From assembly GCF_000499205.1 (NCBI RefSeq), contig NZ_AWUK01000013.1:124001-188000 (forward strand): 64,000 bases of DNA, written 5' to 3'. Below, piece after piece: positions 19,382 through 27,763 of the stretch. The notes beneath the pieces are model-generated. The model was not told the DNA's origin and did no database searches. It was given only the letters and a program-made list of their open reading frames with translations. Made by a program: the position numbers and the translations under genes. The stretch's first letter is position 1; each line of letters begins with the position of its first letter. The DNA comes from Paenibacillus sp. MAEPY2. GTDB lineage: Bacteria > Bacillota > Bacilli > Paenibacillales > Paenibacillaceae.

Positions 19382-19409
19382 AGTGTATGCAGGGCATCCG
19401 TCTAGGGTG
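19382..19409 (-). promoter_or_regulatory. Candidate sporulation promoter of cotE
   Basis: CATACACT (19382-19389, minus strand) is a perfect sigma-E-type -10 and also fits the start of a sigma-K -10. A CACC at 19406-19409, 16 bp upstream, fits a sigma-K -35 better than a sigma-E one. In B. subtilis cotE is read by both factors. The match is by eye. Confidence 0.5.
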
Positions 19410-19423
19410 ACAACTATTTTCTA

Positions 19424-20401
19424 TTATTCATTTGTAGATTGGGACCGGTCCGATACCGGAGACGGCGCTTTGTCCTTCTTGGCTATTTTCAGATACAGCG
19501 CGAGTTCCCGGCACAGCTGGAGAATCGCGGAACGAATCTCGAATTCTTCCCTTGTATCCGGCAACTCCATTCGTTTGAATTCTTCTTGCACATCTGCGAG
19601 AAGTTTTTCCGTGCGTCCGGTGTAAGATTCAGTGAGTACATCCTGACTGAGCTGGTCGAACAGCTCCGATACCATTTCCGCATGCGGCATCTTCTGATAG
19701 ATCTGGGATACCAGATGCATCATATGCTGGATGGAATCCAGTTGCGTTTTGCGCATATAAAAGTAGACACTCCATCCCTCGTTCGGGTGGATGACCTGAT
19801 TTTCCAACGAGCGTTTGGCTGCTTCAATGCCGCCTAGCACAGCTTTATCGGCTTCAATCAGCTCTTTTCCTGCCCACACTTCATTCGGATTGCGCAGTGT
19901 AGCTGCAAACTCCTTGAAGATGACCGAGAATAATTCATCAATTCTTTTGCGAATACGCAGCATCTGCGGATCCGCAGCCGGCATATAGGCCAGATTGACA
20001 ACCATTGCGGAACCGAGACCAATCAGCAGTAATCCAATTTGTACCAAAACCACATGAACATCCATCTCACCGCCGCCAAATACTCGGAACACCACGACAG
20101 AACCCGTCACAATGCCTTCCTTGAATCCGGCCCGAACGATAACGGGAAACGCAATTAGTATGTAGACTGCCAGTACCCAATAATGGAAACCTAGAAAGTG
20201 AAAAAGTACACTTGCAAATAAAAGCCCCACTACAGAAGCGAAGAATCTGGCAGATATGGTGCGAATACTTCTTTTTCGTGTTACATCAACGCCAAGAATG
20301 GCTAGCAAGCCAGCTGATGTTGGTCCAGGCAAGCCGCACCAGTCCGCAATCAGCACAGCCATTAGCGCGGCGATTGCGGTTTTAATTACCCTAAAACCCA
20401 T
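19424..20401 (-). CDS. Aromatic acid exporter-like membrane protein (YqjA/DUF939)
   Basis: A 325-residue protein with the layout of the ArAE/FUSC-like DUF939 family: about five membrane helices in the first 150 residues (GLPGPTSAGLLAILGVDVTRKRS is a typical opening), then a soluble helical domain of about 170 residues. Related proteins export aromatic carboxylic acids in Gram-negatives; the substrate here is unknown. It ends 75 bp before the start of cotE on the same strand. Confidence 0.85.
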   Translation of the reverse strand: MGFRVIKTAIAALMAVLIADWCGLPGPTSAGLLAILGVDVTRKRSIRTISARFFASVVGLLFASVLFHFLGFHYWVLAVYILIAFPVIVRAGFKEGIVTGSVVVFRVFGGGEMDVHVVLVQIGLLLIGLGSAMVVNLAYMPAADPQMLRIRKRIDELFSVIFKEFAATLRNPNEVWAGKELIEADKAVLGGIEAAKRSLENQVIHPNEGWSVYFYMRKTQLDSIQHMMHLVSQIYQKMPHAEMVSELFDQLSQDVLTESYTGRTEKLLADVQEEFKRMELPDTREEFEIRSAILQLCRELALYLKIAKKDKAPSPVSDRSQSTNE

Positions 20402-20615
20402 CTAACATTCCCTCTCCTCTAAGCTGCAAAAATGTCAAAGCCAGCGAGCCATACCTATCCAGGTGAGCGCCTGTCCACTGCCTAATAGCGTCTACTGTTC
20501 TATATTCATATCCCTAGTATTACACATCCTGCCAAAAACCATTTCTTCTCTAATCAAAAGAATTGTGTCTGCAAGAACAGCATATCTCAATTACCTACTA
20601 AACTCATAAACGGCA

Positions 20616-20732
20616 TCAACCGACATGCGCATGCATGTCGGTCACAATAACGCGCCCCGGATGAGGGACGCTGGCAATTTGATTGATGCGACGAAAAGCC
20701 TCTAGGCCCTCTTCTCCAATCGTCGCATTCAT
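20616..20732 (-). pseudogene. Short coding-looking remnant ending in TDMHAHVG
   Basis: On the minus strand a 38-residue frame (IGEEGLEAFRRINQIA, then VPHPGRVIVTDMHAHVG, stop) looks like real protein in composition and codon use. It stays open for another 14 codons upstream (to about 20774) before a stop, with no start codon other than the internal ATG and no ribosome-binding site. I do not recognise the family. The most likely reading is the C-terminus of a decayed gene; a small intact protein is the alternative. Confidence 0.35.
20619..20642. repeat. 24-bp imperfect-free inverted repeat
   Basis: ACCGACATGC, four bases GCAT, then GCATGTCGGT: ten-base arms that are perfectly complementary. 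It encodes the last residues of the remnant at 20616-20732 and has no T-run. Confidence 0.7.
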
Positions 20733-20859
20733 TCCGGACTGCGCGGAATATTCGTAATTGTATGGTACTTGATTTTACGGGTTCGGGCAACGTGACACCT
20801 CTTGTGAAATTGTATACATATTGTGAATGATTTTTTATACACGCGTATGCTTCACAACA

Positions 20860-21693
20860 TTATCTGCGTCCTGCCAGCAGCTTGCGTTCTACATATACAA
20901 CGAGCTGGTACATCGCTGTGGCGACAGCGGCAATAATCAGCAGGCTCGATAAAACAAGGGTAAAGTTGAATACTTGAAATCCATAGATGATCAGATAGCC
21001 CAGCCCCTGCTTTGCGACCAGAAATTCACCCACTATTACACCGACCCAGGCCATCCCCACGTTTACTTTTAAGGTAGAAACAATGGCAGGGAAGGAAGCG
21101 GGCAATACTACTTTGGTGAAAATTTCGGAGCGATCGCCACCAAACGTACGGATAACCTTAATATAGTTCTGATCCACTTCATTAAAACTGTTATACACAA
21201 CAAGTGTAGTAATAATGACTGTAATTGACAAAGTCGTCATGACAATGGCCGTAAATCCTGCACCAAACATGACGATAAAGATGGGACCCAGTGCGACCTT
21301 TGGCATGCTGTTGAACACAACCATATAGGGATCAAGCACTTTGGACAAAAAAGGAGACCACCAGATCAGAACCGCAAGCAGTGTTCCGACGAGTGTCCCC
21401 AGCAAAAAGCCGACTGCCGTTTCCCCTACGGTTACCCCGACATGCGCCCATAGTTCTCCACTGACGATGTCCTTCCAAATCTGATTAAAAATTTTGCTGG
21501 GATAACTGAACAAAAGCACATCAATCCAGCGCAGCCTTCCCGCCAGTTCCCACAGCAAAAACATAAACACCAGCATGGACAGCTGCACCGCCAGCACTTT
21601 ATGTCGCCATCTGGCAACCTGCTGAATATGGCTTTGGTGCAGCTGTCTCATCCAATCATCACGCATTTCCTGCTTCTGGTTCGTCTGATTCAC
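20860..21693 (-). CDS. ABC transporter permease (SsuC/TauC/ThiX-like)
   Basis: Inner-membrane component of a nitrate/sulfonate/taurine-type importer. The 277 residues contain about six membrane helices, and the EAA loop region is around FGGDRSEIFTKVVLPASFPAI near residue 183. It overlaps the ATPase gene by 4 bp (ATGA) and is the last of three genes: binding protein, ATPase, permease. The substrate cannot be read from the sequence; sulfonates, pyrimidine precursors and similar small organics are family possibilities. Confidence 0.9.
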   Translation of the reverse strand: MNQTNQKQEMRDDWMRQLHQSHIQQVARWRHKVLAVQLSMLVFMFLLWELAGRLRWIDVLLFSYPSKIFNQIWKDIVSGELWAHVGVTVGETAVGFLLGTLVGTLLAVLIWWSPFLSKVLDPYMVVFNSMPKVALGPIFIVMFGAGFTAIVMTTLSITVIITTLVVYNSFNEVDQNYIKVIRTFGGDRSEIFTKVVLPASFPAIVSTLKVNVGMAWVGVIVGEFLVAKQGLGYLIIYGFQVFNFTLVLSSLLIIAAVATAMYQLVVYVERKLLAGRR

Positions 21694-22484
21694 CCGTTCT
21701 TCTCACCTCCTCCGGACTGATCCAGTTCACTCCATAACGCCTGAAACAGCTCATTGAACCCCGGCTGCTCCCTTGCGTAAAAAGGCTGTGCATTCCGCAA
21801 ATCTTCTGGAATGATGAACTCTCGCCGAATGCGACCCGGATTGCGATCCAGCACTATGACGCGATCACTGACGGCAATAGCTTCCGACAGATCATGGGTG
21901 ACAAGCACCGAAGTTTTGCCGGATTTCTTCAATGTGTCCGAAACCAGATCCTCCAGCTGCAGCTTGGTTTGATAATCGAGTGCGGAGAAGGGTTCATCCA
22001 GCAACAGTATTCCCGGGTCCGTAGCCAGTGTACGTACCAAAGCCACCCGTTGCCTCATGCCCCCGGATAACTCGGAAGGATACTGGCTTTCGGTGCCAGC
22101 AAGCCCCATACCTGCCAACAGCTCACGCGTACGCTCACGACTCTGTTCATTAAGGGTACCTGTCAGTTCAAGTCCAATCAGGGCATTATCCAAAATAGTA
22201 CGCCACGGAAACAGATAGTCCTGTTGCAGCATATAGCCGATCTGGGCAGATGGACCTTCGATGCGTTTCCCTTTAACCTTGACCTCGCCAGCGGTCGGTG
22301 TGAGCAGCCCGGCGATGATCGACAGCAATGTGGTTTTACCACATCCGCTTGGGCCGACAAGACTAACGAACTCTCCCTGTTCGACCTGAAGATTCAAATT
22401 CTCGATAACCAGTGATGCTTCGCGCTCGCTGACATAGACTTGCGAAATCCCTTCCAGTCTGATCACCGTTTCGGATTCAGGCAT
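21690..22484 (-). CDS. ABC transporter ATP-binding protein (SsuB/TauB-like)
   Basis: The 264 residues have Walker A GPSGCGKTT near 43, Q-loop YMLQQDYLFPW, signature LSGGMRQR near 140, Walker B ILLLDEPFSALD and the H-loop VTHDLSEA. It energises the adjacent permease. It starts 30 bp after the binding-protein gene and overlaps the permease gene by four bases. Confidence 0.93.
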   Translation of the reverse strand: MPESETVIRLEGISQVYVSEREASLVIENLNLQVEQGEFVSLVGPSGCGKTTLLSIIAGLLTPTAGEVKVKGKRIEGPSAQIGYMLQQDYLFPWRTILDNALIGLELTGTLNEQSRERTRELLAGMGLAGTESQYPSELSGGMRQRVALVRTLATDPGILLLDEPFSALDYQTKLQLEDLVSDTLKKSGKTSVLVTHDLSEAIAVSDRVIVLDRNPGRIRREFIIPEDLRNAQPFYAREQPGFNELFQALWSELDQSGGGEKNG

Positions 22485-22514
22485 ACATGCTCACGTCCTT
22501 TCCTGAATACCTGA

Positions 22515-23519
22515 TTACTTCGTTGATGCTGCTTGTTCTGCATAGGAGTTATCAACAATCGTTTGAGAATCCACCCGCTGTTTCAGTTCTCCCGCAGCAC
22601 TCATAACGTCCAGCAAGTTATTCCATTCATCCTCATCAATGACTGGATCGGTTGCATATGTGCCCTGTTCCTTGTAACGGTTCACACTGCTTACCAAAAT
22701 GGCCGGATCAATATCTTTGAAGTAGGGCTTGATCACTTCAGCAATTTCTTCAGCCGTATGGGAATCTACCCAAGTTTGTGCTTTTTGCAAGCCGTTTGTG
22801 AACTTCTGAACGATGTCCTTGTTATCATGGATATAACTTTGTTTGGTCATAAAGACCGTATAAGGCAGATGGCCACTTTCCGTTCCAAACGAGGCTACAA
22901 CCTTGCCGCGACCCTCTTTCTCAAAGATGGACGCCTGAGGTTCAAACAGCTGCACATAATCCCCCGTCCCTGATGCGAATGCAGAAGCAATGTTGGCAAA
23001 ATCCACATTTTGAATCAATTCCAGATCATTCTGCGGATCGATGCCATGTTTTTTCAGCGTGAATTCGCCTGCCATTTGAGGCATGCCACCTTTTCTTTGT
23101 CCAAGGAATGTACTCTGTTTCAGTTGATCCCAATTAAATTCGCCATCGGGATTACGGGCAAACAGAAACGTTCCGTCCGTCTGTGTAAGCTGAGCAAAGT
23201 TAATAACCGGATCTTCTGCGCCTTGTTGGTAGACATAAATAGACGTCTCTGCTCCTACCAATGCGATGTCTACTGAGCCAGCAAGTAATGCTGCCATCGT
23301 TTTGTCTCCGCCAGCCGTCGTCTGAATGTCCACTTCAAGCCCCTGCTCCTCAAAAAAACCTTGGGCCACAGCCACATACTCCGGTGCGTAAAACACAGAA
23401 CGTGTGACTTCACCAATCGTAATTTTGTTTACATCCTTATCTTTATTGCAGCTGGTGAGAGCCACAATGATAATGAGCAAAATGACGATGGCCCGGATGA
23501 ACCAGGGCGTGTATTTCAT
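22515..23519 (-). CDS. ABC transporter substrate-binding lipoprotein (SsuA/NMT1-like)
   Basis: Solute-binding lipoprotein of 334 residues. A hydrophobic leader (WFIRAIVILLIIIVALTSC) ends in the lipobox LTSC near residue 20. Then comes the periplasmic-binding type II fold seen in SsuA/ThiY/NMT1 proteins (EYVAVAQGFFEEQGLEVDI, AALLAGSVDIALVGAE). The start at 23519 follows AAGGAGGGAAA. I saw no thiamine or other riboswitch in the 140 bp upstream, so the ligand is open. Confidence 0.9.
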   Translation of the reverse strand: MKYTPWFIRAIVILLIIIVALTSCNKDKDVNKITIGEVTRSVFYAPEYVAVAQGFFEEQGLEVDIQTTAGGDKTMAALLAGSVDIALVGAETSIYVYQQGAEDPVINFAQLTQTDGTFLFARNPDGEFNWDQLKQSTFLGQRKGGMPQMAGEFTLKKHGIDPQNDLELIQNVDFANIASAFASGTGDYVQLFEPQASIFEKEGRGKVVASFGTESGHLPYTVFMTKQSYIHDNKDIVQKFTNGLQKAQTWVDSHTAEEIAEVIKPYFKDIDPAILVSSVNRYKEQGTYATDPVIDEDEWNNLLDVMSAAGELKQRVDSQTIVDNSYAEQAASTK

Positions 23520-23603
23520 GATATTTCCCTCCTTCACTGGTTTCAGCTGTTCTCTCTACTATGGATATGCTGATGCCTAACAAAAGGTTAAGAACTTGCA
23601 TAC

Positions 23604-23640
23604 AAAAGAAGAGCCGGGCAATTCTGCCCCGCTCTTCAAA
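23604..23640 (-). terminator. Terminator after the M32 carboxypeptidase gene
   Basis: On the minus strand GAAGAGCGGGGC and GCCCGGCTCTTC form a hairpin followed by TTTTG. It separates the carboxypeptidase from the ABC operon. Confidence 0.85.
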
Positions 23641-23665
23641 ATTATATGTTGATGTTATAGCTGTC

Positions 23666-25180
23666 CTACAGCTTGTAAATCTCGGTATATTTTGCTTCCA
23701 GATAGTCTGCCAAATAGTCCGGGTTCAACTCTTCACCCGTTACGGCCACAATCAATTCGGAAGGTGTACGACTTTTACCATAGCGATAAATTTTGTCAGT
23801 CAACCATTCCTTGATGGGAATCAGGTTACCTTCGGCAATATGGGCATCGAACTCCGGCATTTCATTGCGCAGTGTATGTAGAATCTGTGCAGCATACATA
23901 TTTCCGAGCGAGTAAGAAGCAAAGTAACCAAAGTCACCGCCCGACCAGTGAACATCCTGAAGCACACCCATACCATCATTCGGCGGCACCACACCAAGAT
24001 ACTGCTTGTATTTGGCATTCCATGTCTCTGGCAGGTCCTTGACTTCCAGACCTTCGTTAAACAGCATTTTCTCAATTTCATAACGAATGATGATGTGCAG
24101 ATTGTACGTCAGCTCATCGGCTTCAATCCGGATCAGAGAGCTTTCAACCCGATTAATTGCCCGGTAGAAGTCTTCCAGTTCTATCTCGTTTAATTGAGGG
24201 AAGTGCTGTTGCAAATCTTTATAATAGCGCGTCCAGAATGGAAGACTGCGGCCAATCATATTTTCCCAAAGGCGCGACTGGGATTCGTGGATACCCATGG
24301 ACGTCCCTTCGGCAAGAAGAGTACCGGCCAGATTGTCGTCAATATTTTGCTCATACAGGGCGTGTCCGCCTTCGTGCAGTGAACTGAAGACCGCACTCGT
24401 CACATCATCCTGCAAATAGTTCGTCGTGATTCGAACATCACCCGGATTCAGGCCCGTTGCGAACGGATGAACACTCTCATCAAGTCTTCCAGCTTCGAAG
24501 TCATAACCCATTTGTCCCAGAATAAACAGACTGAATTTTTCCTGTTGTTCCTTGTCAAACAGCTGGTTCAGGAACTCCGTGTAAGGCTTATTGGCCGACG
24601 CATTGATCTTCTCTTGCAGGGGCACCAATCGCGCTTTGAGACGGGCAAATACCGCATCTACCTTTTCAACGGTCAGTTCCGGCTCATACATATCAAGAAG
24701 GGTATCATACCGAGTATCTTTCACACCCCAGTAGTCTATGAACTCTTGCTTGAGCTTCACAATATCGGTGAGGTAAGGAGAGAACCCGGCAAAATCGCTA
24801 TTATGCTTGGCATCTTCCCAAGCCGTTTCCGATTTGGCGGTAAGTACGGTATACGCTTGTACTTTTTCCGGTGGTACGGACTGACTGCGATCATATTCTT
24901 TCTGACAATCTTCCACCTGACGGCGGTCGATATCTTCCAGCTGTTCCAGCACCTCTGGACTTGTTAATGTATCCAGGTAGGATTTCATGTCAGCCGAGGT
25001 TTGCAGCTTAAATGCTTCGGTAGACAGCATTCCAAGTGTTTCCGAACGTGTCGGTACACCTTTTTTGGGCGCACCTGTGCGCAGATCCCAGTGAAGCAAA
25101 CCAATGGCTTCATGATAACTCTTGATTTTGCGAGCCAGATTACGGAAGGATTCCAGCTGTTGCTGTGCTTGTTGTTCCAT
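23666..25180 (-). CDS. M32-family metallocarboxypeptidase
   Basis: Thermostable carboxypeptidase Taq/YpwA-type enzyme removing C-terminal residues with broad specificity. The 504 residues match the family length. The zinc motif is HEGGH in SSLHEGGHALYEQ near residue 266, and the family stretch ESQSRLWENMIGRS follows near 300. The product is cytosolic (no signal peptide). The ATG follows GAGGTG. Its promoter (TTTGCA, 16 bp, TATACG at about 25241-25268) has its -35 inside the left arm of a large inverted repeat. Confidence 0.94.
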   Translation of the reverse strand: MEQQAQQQLESFRNLARKIKSYHEAIGLLHWDLRTGAPKKGVPTRSETLGMLSTEAFKLQTSADMKSYLDTLTSPEVLEQLEDIDRRQVEDCQKEYDRSQSVPPEKVQAYTVLTAKSETAWEDAKHNSDFAGFSPYLTDIVKLKQEFIDYWGVKDTRYDTLLDMYEPELTVEKVDAVFARLKARLVPLQEKINASANKPYTEFLNQLFDKEQQEKFSLFILGQMGYDFEAGRLDESVHPFATGLNPGDVRITTNYLQDDVTSAVFSSLHEGGHALYEQNIDDNLAGTLLAEGTSMGIHESQSRLWENMIGRSLPFWTRYYKDLQQHFPQLNEIELEDFYRAINRVESSLIRIEADELTYNLHIIIRYEIEKMLFNEGLEVKDLPETWNAKYKQYLGVVPPNDGMGVLQDVHWSGGDFGYFASYSLGNMYAAQILHTLRNEMPEFDAHIAEGNLIPIKEWLTDKIYRYGKSRTPSELIVAVTGEELNPDYLADYLEAKYTEIYKL

Positions 25181-25263
25181 TGTTAACGTTCACCTCTTCA
25201 AAAAAAGTTGGATTCCCTATTGATGATACTTTTTGCAATGCGTATAATCAACTTTTAACAGAT

Positions 25264-25307
25264 GCAAATTGCATTATTCCTCTAAATCGCGGAATAATGC
25301 AATTTGC
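25264..25307. repeat. 17-bp perfect inverted repeat in a divergent promoter region
   Basis: GCAAATTGCATTATTCC (25264-25280), ten-base loop, GGAATAATGCAATTTGC (25291-25307): perfect 17-bp arms. It lies between the divergent carboxypeptidase and carbonic anhydrase genes, with no T-run on either side, so it is not an ordinary terminator. The likely -35 regions of both genes fall in its arms. An operator for a dimeric regulator, or an RNA/cruciform structure, would fit. Confidence 0.8.
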
Positions 25308-25322
25308 TGACCGTGATATAAT
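25294..25322 (+). promoter_or_regulatory. Candidate promoter of the carbonic anhydrase gene
   Basis: TATAAT at 25317-25322 is a perfect -10; the -35 would fall at about 25294-25299 inside the right arm of the inverted repeat and is a poor match, which suggests activation or control through the repeat. Confidence 0.45.
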
Positions 25323-25405
25323 AAATGAAACCAAAGGACGTAGGACAAGCTGCATTGGATGCAAGTGGCTGTGCTCATCGTATTGGATAACAGGAGGCAA
25401 TGGAC

Positions 25406-25969
25406 ATGAACAACATTCAAGAGATTCTGGCTTACAACAAAACATTTGTCGAGACTAAAGAATACGAAAAGTATACGGCTGGCAAGTTTCCAACCAAAAA
25501 GATGGTCATCATCACTTGTATGGATACCCGTCTGGTGGAAATGCTGCCCAAGGCCATGAACCTGAAGAATGGCGATGTGAAAATTATCAAAAACGCTGGC
25601 GCAATTATCTCTCAACCTTTCGGGTCTGTTATGCGTAGTGTTCTTGTCGCCATCTATGAGCTTGGTGCCGATGAAGTACTGGTTGTTGGACATACGGAAT
25701 GTGGTATGGCATCCCTACACGCAGAGACCATGATTGGACATATGGTCGAACGGGGTGTGTCTGAGGAAGTCATGAGCACGCTGGAGAACTCGGGTATTCG
25801 TTTGCAAAAGTGGCTGCGCGGGTTTGACAGCGTTGAAGAAGGGGTAAAACATACTGTGGAAGTGATCAAGAAACATCCATTGCTTCCGCCCAATGTACCC
25901 GTACACGGCATGGTCATCGACTCCTATACAGGTGAACTTGATCTTGTCGCAGAGGGCTATGGGCAATAG
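25406..25969 (+). CDS. Beta-class carbonic anhydrase
   Basis: Interconverts CO2 and bicarbonate. The 187 residues are close to B. subtilis YtiB. Zinc and catalytic residues are visible: Cys and Asp in CMDTRL near residue 37, and His and Cys in GHTECGM near 96. I start at 25406 because AGGAGG is 7 nt before that ATG but only 2 nt before the ATG at 25400. A good terminator follows. Its upstream region contains the 17-bp inverted repeat. Confidence 0.93.
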   Translation: MNNIQEILAYNKTFVETKEYEKYTAGKFPTKKMVIITCMDTRLVEMLPKAMNLKNGDVKIIKNAGAIISQPFGSVMRSVLVAIYELGADEVLVVGHTECGMASLHAETMIGHMVERGVSEEVMSTLENSGIRLQKWLRGFDSVEEGVKHTVEVIKKHPLLPPNVPVHGMVIDSYTGELDLVAEGYGQ

Positions 25970-25991
25970 ACATCTCTCTAAAATGGTTTGG

Positions 25992-26021
25992 GTGCGGACC
26001 TCCGGGTCCGCACTCTTTTTT
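25992..26021 (+). terminator. Terminator of the carbonic anhydrase gene
   Basis: GTGCGGACC-tccg-GGTCCGCAC followed by TCTTTTTT. Confidence 0.9.
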
Positions 26022-26155
26022 GTCTAAATTGAGGCAGTTGTTCTGTCAGGTTGTCAAACCATACAGTTTCAGTGTACACTTTTATGAAAGCGGTCAATGA
26101 GAACAATTTGCATTCGTTTTCGCTGGCCCAGCCCTAATATTAAGGAGACATGTGC

Positions 26156-26722
26156 ATGAACATACTTTCCTACGGATTGCTCGGGCTTCTTACCCGCGAG
26201 GAGTCATCAGGCTATGATCTAATGCTGAAAATCCAGCCACATTGGCAGGCTAAACACAGTCAGATCTATCCCCTCCTCTCCAAAATGGAAAACGATGAGC
26301 TTTTAGCCTCCCGCTGGGTGCAACAGTCTGACAAACCGGACAAAAAAATGTATGCAGTCACGGAAAAAGGTATTGAAAAACTGCTGGATTGGATGATCAC
26401 TCCCGTTACCGCTCCGGTTACGCGTGACGAGTTCAATCTGCGTATTTTATGTGTAGGCATTGCGGAAGATGGAAGCATGAGACGCATTCTGAACGAGCGT
26501 AAAAACTGGTTTTTGGAACGCATCCGTTATTTCGAGGATTTGAAGTCCCGTATCCCTCAGGATAATTTGCGAGTAGGCAGTCGGGAATTCGGAAGCTACA
26601 TTCTGGTGCAAAAAGGGTTGATGAACGCACAAACGGGCATCGAATGGTGCAACTGGGTTACTCAACTACTCGATGGTCAGGCCGCTATTCAGGACCCTTG
26701 TCCAACTCATTCAGAAAATTAA
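26156..26722 (+). CDS. PadR-family transcriptional regulator
   Basis: The 188 residues have an N-terminal winged helix (ILSYGLLGLLTREESSGYDLM, then YPLLSKMENDELL) and a C-terminal helical dimerisation domain of the Vir_act_alpha_C type. AAGGAG is 8 nt before the ATG at 26156; the ATG two codons earlier is too close to it. No obvious target operon is adjacent: the next plus-strand gene, 100 bp on, encodes a small secreted/membrane protein. The ligand is unknown. Confidence 0.9.
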   Translation: MNILSYGLLGLLTREESSGYDLMLKIQPHWQAKHSQIYPLLSKMENDELLASRWVQQSDKPDKKMYAVTEKGIEKLLDWMITPVTAPVTRDEFNLRILCVGIAEDGSMRRILNERKNWFLERIRYFEDLKSRIPQDNLRVGSREFGSYILVQKGLMNAQTGIEWCNWVTQLLDGQAAIQDPCPTHSEN

Positions 26723-26821
26723 ACAAATTTTGAAACGTTCCTGCAAGTTGACCGTATTACTTGAGTAAGGCCCAATTTTGGGTGATTCAAACAAATTAAT
26801 CGGGGGGTTACGATCTTTACA

Positions 26822-27328
26822 ATGAAGAAAAAATTCGGAATCAAACATCTCATGATGGTTTTCATGGCCTTTACATTATTGTTCGCAACAGTCGGAGTAG
26901 CGAATCCGGATTCTGCCGATGCTAGACGTGGTGGCGGTTTCAAATCGGGAACAAAAAGCTTTACTAACACACCTAAGAAGTCCGATTCCAACAGTAATGT
27001 GAGCAAATCAAATACGAATAACAACTCCAGCACTGGAGCAGCTACAACCAACCGTGGCGGATTCTTTGGCGGTGGCGGTGGATTTATGAAAGGCATGATG
27101 CTGGGCGGTCTGGCTGGTATGATGTTCGGCGGATTGTTCGGTGGCATGGGAGCTTTGGGTAACATTCTTGGATTGCTCGTAAACGTAGCCGCAATTATGC
27201 TGATCGTGATGCTCGCTATGGCCCTGTTCAGAGCCATTACGAATCGCCGTAAACCGGCAGCCGATGGTCGCTATGACCGCAAAAATGATCGTGATGATGA
27301 TGACCGCAACAGAAACGGACGGTACTAA
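26822..27328 (+). CDS. Gly-rich membrane protein with signal sequence
   Basis: 168 residues, function unknown. A signal peptide (GIKHLMMVFMAFTLLFATVG, cleavage possibly after ADA) is followed by a polar Ser/Asn/Thr-rich stretch, a glycine/methionine-rich hydrophobic segment (FMKGMMLGGLAGMMFGGLFGG), a second membrane helix (LGLLVNVAAIMLIVMLAMAL) and a strongly charged Asp/Arg/Asn tail. The layout resembles Tim44/YibM-like small membrane proteins, but I cannot place it in a family. It lies five bases before the YxcD-like gene and probably shares its transcript. Confidence 0.7.
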   Translation: MKKKFGIKHLMMVFMAFTLLFATVGVANPDSADARRGGGFKSGTKSFTNTPKKSDSNSNVSKSNTNNNSSTGAATTNRGGFFGGGGGFMKGMMLGGLAGMMFGGLFGGMGALGNILGLLVNVAAIMLIVMLAMALFRAITNRRKPAADGRYDRKNDRDDDDRNRNGRY

Positions 27329-27333
27329 TCTCT

Positions 27334-27612
27334 ATGGTTCTAAGCATGGATGAAATTGTAAACGCGATTTGTATTCACATGGCGGAACGCAAGGGTGTAC
27401 GCCCAACCGATGTCAATGTGGAACTGAGCTGGGAAGAAGATACGGGATATTCCGCTGAAGTTTGGATTCAAGGCCGCAGCCAGTATCTGGTCGAATCTAA
27501 CATGATTGAAGCGATCCTGCGCTACCTGCACAGTGAATACGACATTCGGGCTTACCGTGAGAATGTAAGACTTGATCTGGATGAAGAGATCACAGCGATT
27601 GTGAATCAATAA
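27334..27612 (+). CDS. YxcD-like protein (DUF2653)
   Basis: Small conserved Firmicute protein of 92 residues; function unknown. The sequence (MDEIVNAICIHMAERKGV, then VELSWEEDTGYSAEVWIQGR) matches the YxcD/DUF2653 pattern. ATG codons at 27334 and 27346 are both possible and neither has a strong ribosome-binding site, so coupling to the upstream gene, five bases away, is likely. Confidence 0.75.
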   Translation: MVLSMDEIVNAICIHMAERKGVRPTDVNVELSWEEDTGYSAEVWIQGRSQYLVESNMIEAILRYLHSEYDIRAYRENVRLDLDEEITAIVNQ

Positions 27613-27650
27613 ATTAATAACTAATAAGCCATTTGCGGATGGCATGCATA

Positions 27651-27697
27651 AAGGACCGTCTCCATAATGTCATTGACATGAATGGGGACGGTCCTTT
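27651..27697. terminator. Bidirectional terminator between yxcD-like gene and tyrS
   Basis: AAGGACCGTC...GACGGTCCTTTT: a long hairpin with an A-run on one side and a T-run on the other, so it can stop both convergent genes. Confidence 0.85.
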
Positions 27698-27763
27698 TGT
27701 GTTGCTGGGGAAGAATAACTTTTGCCTCTACCTTCCCCCGAATCATACTCTGTAATCCTCTTG

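Larger units (their letters stand above)
20402..20859. other. 458-bp intergenic region
   Basis: Contains no intact gene that I recognise. It holds a short coding-looking remnant on the minus strand (20616-20732), a 24-bp inverted repeat inside it, and AT-rich sequence near 20800-20850 after the ABC operon stop. Confidence 0.6.

Noticed and set aside
23520-23665. Thiamine or SAM riboswitch before the ABC importer
   Set aside because: The gap contains only the carboxypeptidase terminator and the ribosome-binding site.
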